Positions 22,801-34,800 of a stretch of 64,000 bases of DNA are shown piece by piece. A program made the position numbers and the translations under genes. The first letter of the stretch is position 1. Each line of letters starts with the position of its first letter. Location: assembly GCF_047663525.1 (NCBI RefSeq), contig NC_092588.1:44398001-44462000 (forward strand), written 5' to 3'. The notes under the pieces were generated by a model that saw nothing but the letters and a program-made list of their open reading frames with translations, ran no database searches and was not told the origin of the DNA. This DNA comes from Anas platyrhynchos (lineage: Eukaryota > Chordata > Aves > Anseriformes > Anatidae).

Positions 22801-25800
22801 CTAGTGAGGGGCCCAAAACTGAGCACACTGTCCAAGGCGTGTTCTCACCATTGCCACGAACAAGAGCACAATCACTTGCTGGTAGCCAGTTTATTTCTGA
22901 TGCAGGTCAGGATGCCATTGGCCTTCCTGGCCCACTGGGCACACTGCCGGCTCATGTTCAGTCAGCTGTTGACCAGCAGCCCCCCTGGTCCTTTGCTGTT
23001 GGGCAACTCTCCAGCCACTCCTTCCCAAGCCTATACTACTCCTCTCCTTCCCTGCCTGTGTCTCCTGTAGAGCCTGTGACCATCTATCCCTGCACTCCAG
23101 GCATGCAGGTCATCTCACCATGTCTCACTAAGGCCAATGATATCATAGCCCTGATATTTAACCAGAATTTCCAGTTCCCCTTGTTTATTTCCCATGCTGC
23201 CTGCATTTGTGTAGAGGCGCTTAAGTTGAGACCCTAATGAAAGCGTTTTATTGGATGATATGGTTCAAATTTCTTTGTACTGTTCTTCAGGTGCTCTTCA
23301 ACTGACCTCTGATCCTCTGGGTATAAAAATACCGCAGAACAAGCTAAACCTAAGTCTAAAAAAAAAAAAAAAAAGCCTAGATAATCATTAATTATCATTA
23401 ATTATGGTTGTAACTGAAACTGTTCAATAAAAAGAAAAAGAAAGAAAAAGAGCAAGTAACAAAGGACCGATACAGAGTATAAACATGTACAAATTAAATA
23501 TTAGAAAGATTAATAAATCAATTTTGATTATCAAGAGACAGCAAAGCATCAAGAACCATGCAACTGAGTTAAAGAATCTAACAGAAAAAATAAAAATAAA
23601 TATCAATTGTTACACCACAAAAGGAATCAAACAATACACAAAATACACAATGTAAAGTATGAAGATGTGAAGTACTAAGATCTTAGTCTTAGATGTGACT
23701 ACTGGATGATGAGAAATATTTAAATGTTAAAAAAAAATTAAAAATATAGGAGCCAGGACCAGTTAAATAATATTTAGATAAGGCAGACACTTTTAATTTT
23801 ATGGAACATGACTAAATTCTCTCCAGATTACTTAAAAAGTATAGTAAACTATAGTAGATCCTGAAACACTGGTACTATCAAAGTACGCAGGAGAAGGGTG
23901 AACAGGTATCTGTTCATTTCATTGTCATTGTCATTGGTGGGGAGTGCAGAAGAAGGAAATATCTGCATTTAGTATTCACTACTTCCATTACTGCCAAGCT
24001 ACAATAAAAAACAGATTTATTGATAAAACCTGAAAAGAAACAAAAAGAGAAAGCAAAGGAAGCAGAAAGCATTATGAAGAACAGAATCAGGAAAAAAAAA
24101 TCAACAAATTAGGGATACGTATTGAAACCGAGTGAAATTAAATATATACATGTATATATGGATTGTTACTTTAGGAGAAATGAAACATGCACATACAAAA
24201 TAGGATATACTTGGCCATGCTACAGTATGCATAAAGAGATTTTGAGGGTTTCTAATGGATTGCATATTAATATGAGACAATAAACTGTAATGCAATTGCA
24301 CAAAAATGGCAAATCTCATTCTGGAATACATTAACAGCTGTTGTATGAAAGACAGAAAAGGTAATTACTGGTTTGTTTTGTTTCCTTAGTCCTACCAGGG
24401 CTTTAGCTGGGTATGATGTTTCAAAAGGAAATCAAATTAGAGAAAGTCTATGGTACAAAATCAAGAATTACAAGAGTTTTCGAACTACACAGTCTAGAAA
24501 GGCTGAAAGAATTGGTTTATCTACCAACAAGAAGATTGACAAAAACCTTGTCTCTTCCTAAACACAGTATTTTGTTATACAGACAGCAACCAACTCTTGT
24601 CCAAGCATCACGGAGAAGCCCAAGGAAAAATCCAACGATTTTTTTGGAGGTGGGGGGGTAGGTAGAAGGAGGCAGAGGGGAGTAAATGCAGATTGAATAT
24701 TAAGGAAATCTCAACCATTCACCTGATGGAACACTAGAATCTATAAGTTCTGGAGAACTTCCACTGAAAATTATTTGTTAAATACTAATAGATTTTTCTA
24801 ATATTTATTATAATGGTTAAGGTATATTTAATCCCAGGGTATTGAGGTGATCATACTAAAGATCTGTAAATTTCTTATAGCTCACTAAGAGCCACTACTT
24901 CTACTTGCAGTGACCTTTGCAAACTAGTATAAAATTGAGATGACCTTAATATAAGAGTTTTATTTCATATAGCTGAAGCATCTCATCCGCATTCCATTTA
25001 CATGTCAAACCAGTATTAAAATTATGCTGATTCTGAATTACAGAAGATATGAAAAATTCTTTCATACTGCTTTTATGTTGAAGTAGAAGTATCTTGCTCC
25101 AGTTATGAAGTAGCGTAACAGTGCTCAACCACTGCATTGTAACCTGAAAGACTGAGTCATACAGAAGCCACTAGCTACTCATATTTTAAGAGCACATGTA
25201 CTTGGGACAAAATATGATTTTACCATTCTCATTCCAGGATACAAATTTTGCAAATTGAATTTAGTCATGTGAAGAAATATAGTTGACTTCTGTAACAACC
25301 ATAGATGACTGGGTAGGTCAAAATATATGTGATTCAAGAAGCTGTTTTCTTTGACCATCTCAGGACCATCTGCAACATTTCATTATATTAGATAACCTTG
25401 AAAGAAGTTCTATTTATAGAACTATACACAGATAGATATTAAAAAGTGACGCATGAAAACCAAAGGGTGGGATATATATCTCCTTGCTGAATGGTAACTT
25501 ATCTAGTGAATTATTTTCTATTAAAACTATGATTTTTAATTAAATTCATCACAACACGGTAAGTACAAATGAAGAGATCACTCAAAAAAGATGAAAAAGA
25601 GAGCAGTAATATGAAGGCAAATTCTGGTAGATTTCCGTACAGCCAATGAGGTTTATAGGAAGGATGGCAAAGTAGAATGGATTCTGGCAACTCCAAATAC
25701 ACTTCAGTGCAAACACATTTGCATTAGCGATTTAAGATTATGTGATAAAATTAGACTCATCAACAACTGACTTGCCACTTCTGGACAGTAAACTAACACA

Positions 25801-28800
25801 CAAGAGGAACAGTTTAGCAGAAGCCAGTACAGTTTTGAATTAACTAATTTGGCAGAATTCATCTGCCAGATTCCTTGAAAGTATCCCAAGAAATACTAAT
25901 TTATACACATTTTTCAACTGGTACAATAACCATCCCTTTTCTTCAGTTACTGAGTTGATATTGTCAGAACTTTTTATTTGATTCCCAAAGCTGGGTAACT
26001 AAAATTCTTACTATTGAAATGATTTAGTTTTGTTACATACTTTTATTACTTTTTTAAAGTAATTACATTTTGTTTTAAGTACAATCCAATTTACCAGATA
26101 AACATTAAGGTCAATTTAAAACTTACTCATGTAAGGCAGCTTCTCTGGACAAGCCTGGTAAGGAGAGTAAGTGAAGTTTTCTGGAAGATACATTGTTGTT
26201 TGAGCAACACAGTCACTAGAATTGTTTCCTTCAGGATAATCTTAAAAAGAAGAATTGACTTTTGTAAAAAACAAAGTTATCCACTGATTTTGTAACATAT
26301 CATCAGACAGGTGACAACGCTGAATTTGTAAGTAGCCAATTCCATGCAGCATGATTAAATAACTTTTTACCACATTAACAGTAATTCAATTAAGTGATCT
26401 TTGTTACAGCTATGACATTTTTCCTACTAAAGTGAACTGATATACAGTAACTCTTTGGTCTTCTCTCCAGTTACTGAAAAGTAGTGCTTGTGTCTAGGCT
26501 TTCATGATCAAGCTATGTCTTTAAGGTTTGTTTTGTGTATGTTTTCCCCCTGCACCCCAAAAAGCTCTTCTAAAATGAAATTAAAAAAATATATATATTC
26601 TTACCTGTTCCATTCAACGTAGTGTTTTTGTTTGTGTACAATCTGATCATGTGTCCTATTGTTTTTACATTTTCTTTCAACATGATACCACGAGCTTGCA
26701 CCATAAAGAGATATGTGTTTGCTGATAAAACAAAAAGCAATTTAAAATTTGAATTAAAATAAGGTATTTCCAAATTATTCTAACATCCATTTATAACATG
26801 TTCAGTATTTACTACTTGGTCTGAATTCATGGCTAGTGAGCATTAATCCTCCAGGATGAAGAACCACAAAGAGTGAAATGTAACAGCAACAAAACGAGAA
26901 TACTATAAGCTCAGACACAGGTCTATATAAAACTATAAAAAGTCAATATAAATTTTATATGACACCTTCATTTCTCTTTAGCTTACCAAAAGCATTTACC
27001 AGTACAGGGAATCAACTGAATTTACCAATAAAAATGTTCTCATATGGAGACGCTTATGCATCCATCTCTCGTACATGCATAAATACATACATCAGAGAAA
27101 TACTGGATAGAAAAAAAAAATCCAGAAATTCCTTAGACCCAGAGAACTGTCTCCAAAGAACTGTTAACTCACTAGTTAACACAACTTTCAATCAAAATGC
27201 ACTGCTTTTTATTCACCCCCCAACAGCTGTTTCCGTATACAACTGCTACAAATCACTGCCAGTCTTAAAGTATTAATGCTTTATAATGATGTGAAATATT
27301 TATTATAGGCATCAAGCGTGAGTAAATCAACATTCTGAGTAATTACAATACTCATAGCAACATTATGAAATATTCCTCTCTCTCAGCCCTTTATTCAAAG
27401 CTCCAAATCTGATCTCAAGACAACTCTCAGTCCTAAACAGAAAGAAAGTTGGAAGACTTTCTAACACTACAGAATAGCAGGTTTACAGAGACATAACATT
27501 AACTCCCATTTATCAGGTGTGGTGTGTTGACCTTGGTTGGCAGATAAGCCCCTACCAGGGGCTTGCTCATTAACCCCCAGTGGGATGGGGAAAAAAAATG
27601 GAAGGAGAAAAGCAAGGAAGGGGGAAAGCAAAACCTCATGGGTTAAGATTAAGACAGTTTAATAAAGTGAAGGGATTAAAAATAAAAAAATAAAAATAAA
27701 AAGTGATGCAAAACCAGTAACTCACCAATGTTCTGTCAGCAACCACTACTTCAGGGTGAGGGGGACACAATTTTGTTGCTGAGCATGACATCATATAGTA
27801 TGGAACCTCTCTATGGTCACTAAGGGTTCTCTGTCCCAGCTACATCCCCTCCCAACTTTTTACCCATTCCAAACTCACTTGCCTGGCTAAAACACTGGTG
27901 TTCAGCAACATCGTTTTGGTCACAAATCCAAAAGACAGCACCATATGAGCTGCTATGAAACAAACTAACTCCACCCAAGCCAGACCCAGAACATCAGGAT
28001 ACATCCCACTTTGTTCTTTGCACAGTCTTAACCTGAATTAGAGTACAACCTGACCCACATCAGGGTGTATTTCTGCTATTAAGACACCAACGCTTCTAGA
28101 CAAACCGCTTTTTGTTGCAAGTAGGAAACTATTCACTTAAATATATTTTGGGCAACAGGAAATTAAAATAAAACAAAACAAAATTAAAAAAAAAAAAAAA
28201 AAAAAATCAATATAAGCTAGATCTACACCTCTGATAGATACAAGAATAGACAAGTCAATACTCTTCAAGAGTTCAAGACATTCAAACTTTTATTGAGCTC
28301 TGCCTTCAGAAGTGTCCATTCCCAGAATTACTCCCCAAAGTCAAACTACAGTTTTTTTCCACAGCAGTTATTGTGCAACCTTATACATCTTTATACAATG
28401 AAACAGAGATTATGATTTTACAAGAGAAAAGATGTTTTCATACACCTATGACCACTGTCTGCATGGCAATGTAGCATTAACTGTGACACCCATTTACTAA
28501 GCTGTGACAAAATTAAGAGCCTTTTTATAGGTATATATTAGACTATTAGACTCCATATTTTGTGTCCCCAGAGTTCTATGCTTAGACCTCTTTCAGAGAG
28601 CCCATAAGTCATTTCACTAGCTTCTTCTTGACTTTTTTTTTTTTTTATTAGCACCACAATCTCTATCTTCAAACTTCCTAAGAATATCACCTTTCCTAAC
28701 AGTAAGACTTCTACTTACATGTTCATTAGCCTTGGGATTTTTTTTTTTTTTTTTCTGGCTGCTATCAAACCCATCAAGCGCATGCACTTCAGCTGTTATA

Positions 28801-31800
28801 CAGACAGATGTCACTTATTAGACACACAGTGACAGAAATTATGGACAATTTGTAGTCAGCAAGCATATTCTCCAGCATTGCTCCTGTTTGAAAGAAATAT
28901 TTGCTCCAGAAGTCAATGGAAGGAATATTTTCCTAACAGACTACTGCTGTAGTTTTAGGAACCTGACACAGTACTAAGGACAGAACTAAGACTAAGACCT
29001 CAAAACAAGTCCACAGAAAAGTTAAGAAGGCTAATACTTGCCCTTAGTTCCTATAGAAACTTTATGCTAGACCAGATGAGAAGGCAGACATAAACCTTGA
29101 CAAAACAGATTTTCTGCAAAATCACCTACATCTCCCCTTTTTGAAAGCCCTTTTGAAAGAAAACTTGCTGCTTCTGAGGAAAAGGAGAAAAATGAGAACA
29201 AACACATCAGACCTTTGTGACAGACAAAGCTAGAAAAGACATTTCTCTAAAAAATAGGCGTCACAAAAAAATAGGATCCAAAAAACAACCAGGCAAAGCC
29301 TGCTGCCACCTTGTCCTAAACTGCACTTGCTAATAGGAAGATCTAACCTTGCCATGTTTGACTCAAGCTATTCTTGGAGCCTATGCCAATTCAACACCTC
29401 ATCTTCCTGGCCAATCCGTTTGCCAAATCACCATAAACTTCTACCCAAATACATAAACACAATGCAGTATCTTCTTTTCTATGCACTTACTCTACACATT
29501 TTGTAGTAGCTGCTTGAGAGACTACCGCAAATAAAGATAACACTTTACTTGAAAGATAATACTCCAGCAGTTGTTCTTTATACCAGAGAACTCCTTGCAA
29601 CAAATCTGGGCAGGGCCCATAGTTTCCACTATCAAATTAATGATCACACTTAATCTTCCAGAACTGTAACTTCTCCCTCACACCCTCATGTGACAGGAGG
29701 TTCTTCTATTGAAAAATAAAGTTGTGTGTCAATATATCTTTCATAATTCAGTCCTCCTGATTGGCATAGCTGGTCTGCAACAGACAACAACACCTTATCT
29801 TAGCATAATATCCCAGCTGTCTCTCTTTTATGCTAATCTATTCATAGATGCACTAGAGCACAGAGCAAAAGAAAACCTACGCAGTATCCAGCCTCAAAAC
29901 TGATAAAGCACTGCACCTTGCCACTGCCTGACTGACTTTATATTCTATTACTGTTCAACAGCTGCTCAAGTGATGGCAGATGCTTGAGTTGCCAATTAAT
30001 TACTTTAGAAGCTAAGAGCATCATGTGAAATCAAAGATATTAACTTAGTCGTAAAAATAAATCTGCTCTATTAGCACAGGTTTGTCAGCAAAGGCCTGCG
30101 TAAAAGAGCATAGCATAAAAGAGCATTACGTGTCAGATCACACAGCTGTGACAGCAAAGCATTCCAGATAAACTACAACAGCAAGAAATGTCAGAGAAAA
30201 TTAAGTCTTTCCTGCAAGCATGTTAAGAGAACAAGACCGAGAGCAGAATACCGAGGACTTCAGTTTGGGAACTTCCACAGCAATCCTCTTTTCAATTGCC
30301 AGTAGTACTTGAATATGGGTTATCTCCCTGAGCTTGGCACAGGCTTCCAGAAACACTGCCTTTGTTGTCATGAAGATTTCCTTCAGCCTGTTACAATGAA
30401 ATATGAGGCACATAACAGGAAGTAAAATTTTCAGTTTTAATCAAACAAAACACTTCACAATATAACCACTCACAACTAATTTTCTTCACTGCACAAGGTC
30501 CATAGTAAGCAAGAAACTGCACTCCTAACTCAAGAAATGTATAGAACCCAGGCTGTCACATAATGTGCATGGTTATGAGAAGTGCAGTACCCATATAGGA
30601 TGCCTTGGAATAAATACTATACAAAATGCTCCACCTAATCCAACTGCAGTGTGAGCAAGAACTCATACCTAGTTCAGATAAAGATTTCACTGACAATTGA
30701 TCCAGATCTACATCAGAGATGCACCTCCACAGGTCAGTCATCAGAAGTCCTGGACTAATGAGTGACATTCTGAAGAACAGAAGGAGGAAGATAGCGCTGT
30801 GATTATTTCAGCAAGACAGTCAGAAAAGCATTAATGAGACCACAGACTGTGACTTTTAAGATACCAAAGAATAAAAGATGAGCAGACTTGGAGATTACAC
30901 ATTTCATTTTGAAATCATAAACTTTATCATAAAATAATAAAAAAGCCTTATTTCAAGTACAATTCCACAGTAATCAGAAAAAAAGTTAACACTCAATACT
31001 TAAAATACAAGAAGGTTACGAATAGAGCAACCCCAACAACATTATACACTCATCTTCAGGGAAAAAAAAAATATATTGAAAAGCTCAGATAGGGATACTT
31101 TATAGAGAATCCAGGAACACTGCAAAAATTAAAATGTTATAGACCTGTTTATGGAAACAGGTCTTGCCAAATGGCCTTTTCCTCCAAAGTTACACATTTG
31201 CTAGTCAACACCTGTTTTCATAGGGCTTCCAAAAAGCATATTCAATACACTGAAAAAAAAAAAAAAAAAAAAAAAGTTGGATTCAAATTGGTTAACAGAA
31301 AGATCTCAACTAGTAACGGTAAATGGGAAATCATTTCACAGCTTTCTAGAACAAGTCTCATGTGGATCTCTTCTCATCTCAAGGTTCAGATTAAATTCTC
31401 AACAGTAATCTAAATATATAGTAAGGAGAATTCAATTTAAGATAGCTACTAAAACATCACAGTCAAGAATTGAGGTGCTAGGAATATTTTTTACAAATAG
31501 AGACTTTAAAGCAGATTTAATAAATAACTAAGCAGATTTAATAAATAACTTTGCAGTAAAGGAGGATAACCAAAGCAAGCTAAGACTGATGGAAACTAGT
31601 TCCTGTCTGCAAACTGAAATCTACAGAGGGCATAGGTAAATTCTAAAGAAGTGTTCAACTTAGACTAAATAATTCATAAGATTTTATTTATTGTTATGTT
31701 TGTCGCTAATCAGAAGTTTTTGAAGCACATGAAACAATCGGAAAAATGCAAAAATGTGTATGCTTTGAAACCGTTTTTTGACTTGATTTATTGCTGAATT

Positions 31801-34800
31801 TTTAAAACCAATTTTGCATAATTTGCAGTTTAACAATAAATCCAAACTTATTTCATGGGCATGGGGAGACTGCTTTTGAGTCTGTGTATGAATACCTCCT
31901 TGTAGGGAACACGTATTAGAAAGGTGCAGATCACTTCAATCTGTTGGAAATATGAATAACTACAGATGTGTCTGGAGGTTAATAGGGATCATTCAGACAG
32001 CGCAGATGGACAAATCTGTATCGGCTATAACAGAGAGGCTTCAAATTATTTTTAGTGGCAGTGTTTTTTCAATACTCCAGACAATGTCTGCATACTCACT
32101 GCCACAAAGAATATGCCTAATTGGTGAGTCCTCTGGCTGTGAGGGATTGAATAGCTGTCAGTTTAACCACTAATCAGAGCCAGTAAGAGGAAATCTCATT
32201 GGTCAAGTCTCCACTTATGGATGAAGTACAAACAATAACTAAGCTTTCTGTAGCAATATTTTAAGTGTGACACCTGATATAATCTTCAACACAACTTCTA
32301 ACATATTTTCTATAGAGTTGGACTCAATGATCCTCGTGGTTCCCTTCCAACTCAGGATACTCTGTTCTGTTGTACTACCTACTCTCCAATCTCATCCTAT
32401 TACCAATTATGCAGCAAGTCAAAAATAATTCAATAGCTACTTCTGAAATAATTTATTCCAGATGAAGCCTTTGATAACAGATGGACCTAAATAAAGCCAA
32501 AAATAGCTTCCAACCACGTTTGTAGCACAGGCATTTTCCTGCAGAAAGAATGAAACAAAGGGATAGAAAAGTTTCATTCAAGAAACTTGTAAGAGACCCA
32601 CAAGAAGGATTTCCTAGAAAGTAGTAAAAGGAACCAGAAGTAAAAAAAAAAAAAAAAAAGGAAATGTGCACATCTACCACATCCTGCAACACCCACCATC
32701 CATTTATCAGATGACACGTTCACACAGCATAGAGAAGACAAACAAAGGATTTATTCCGTTTTAAACAGACTAGCTGTATTATTCCTGTTTCAGTGCAGCC
32801 CTTGAGCTGTATTAAACTTACTGCCTTGAAGACACATGCTCTATGAAAAAAGTCAGACTCATCTGTGCATCATTGTAGCAAACACAATCAACAGCACTGC
32901 CCTGTATTAGAAACAACAGCATAGCCCCAAGTTCAAGAGCAGCAATTCTCCTCTATCCAGCTACTTGTGAAACCATATTTAGGTATTCCAGCTACTTTGG
33001 GGATTCCAGTAAAAGAAAGATATTAACATACCCGAGCAAGTCCAGGGGAAAGCACGTGATTTACAAGTAGAAAATGAAAGAAATAGGTTTGTTCAGTTGT
33101 AAGTAGAAATGGCTATGGGAAGGGTGATTTTTTTGCTGTCTTAAGCTCTGTAGCGGAAATGCATACAGAAGATGAAACTGAACACTTCTTGGAGCTACAC
33201 AGAGAAGAGAGACAAGACAATGAACACAAGATACAAGATGAGAAATTCCAGTTATGTGTTACAATTTTCTCTGAGTTTTCAAACATGGGAACAAGTTGCC
33301 CAGAGGTAGTGCAGAATCTCCATTCCTAGAGATATGCAAAACTCAACTGGACATGGTCCTGAGCAACCTGATATAATAGGATCTGCTTTCAGCAGGAGGT
33401 TGGATCAGATGACTTCCAGAGGACCCTGCTGATCTAAATTGTTCTGTGATCAAACAGAAAGAAATAGAAAGCCTTTGGAAACATTTAAAAAAAAAAAAAA
33501 AAAAAAAAAAGGATGTCAGGAAAAAGAACATTAGCACAGAGGCTGTACCCATATCTATGGGCTGTGTGTGCACCTGGAAGCACCGGCTACTAATTATCTT
33601 GCGGAAAGCATTTTCAGCTCTTTCCTCCATTTCTGCTTAAGTTCAGAAGGAGTGATATAATCCTTTCCTACTAGAAAAATGATTTCCTAATACAGAATAG
33701 GAGAAAAAAAATGATATCAAATGTGATATTAATTTCACAATATCAAATTTGTGAGCTGAAACTGATGGAGATGTTTTGAAGTTTCACCTAGCCAGCACAG
33801 CTGCCCCTCGGTTAGGATTGCCAGAGAAGGCATAAGGTTTCAATAAGATAAGCAGAAGACCAGGAAAGAGAAAACAGTAGCTGTTTTTTTATCCTCAGTC
33901 TCATTCCATTGTGCAAGATTTCTGGTTACTGATGCCAAAACCAGACTGCATCTTCCCTGATCCCTGCACTGCTCCCAAACCAGTCCTCACAAGCACTACC
34001 ATGTGCATTTGGCCAAGCAAGACTGCAGTTCACTACCATATTGAGAGCTGTGAGATGCTGGTAAAAGTCCTCTACTGGAACCAGATAGAAAAAATAACCC
34101 AGATTGTTTTCTGAAACCAGTTATATTGTCCAGCATGATTTCAGTTATGATGCTGATAGAAATATTGAAAAGCCTACTAAGAAAAAAAAGTCTCTGGGAA
34201 TTCTCAGATGGCCTTGGCAGCGAAATAAGATCAGTAAATGCTCTCTCTTAATGCTCTTACCACAGCCTTCCAACTTTGTCCAGTTCTCCTCATCTTTGGG
34301 GACACTCCATGATGTAAATGTGAAGCTAAATGTGTTTTGAATAGCTGTCAGCACCACCACACAGTGACTATTAAAGATGCTTTTATCTGTATTGGTATCT
34401 GCAACACTGAATAAGAATCGATTGCTGCCAAAGATTCCTGCTCTCAGCTAGGTTCCTCAGACTCTACTTGCAATATGTAGAGATAATTGGAACTTCCAAG
34501 GAAGTTTCAGAATCACATGCCATCTTCATTAATTAATTCAAAATCAGTGTCTTCAGCTTGTATCTTCTATTTCAAGTACTGGAGAAGGAGCACCAGATGA
34601 ACACTGTCAGAAAAATGGTCCTTCAGTTGAAGCGATGCTTCCTTCCATCAGATACATGAGACTAACGCACAGAAGTCTCATTTACACATTAAAATGAAAT
34701 TTTTAAACATTTAGATTTTTTTCTACCATTTCATTTTGCTACCTAATCCTTCTAGTTGTTTGTTTGTTTTTAAACATCCATTCAGAAAAAGTAGTTTTCT

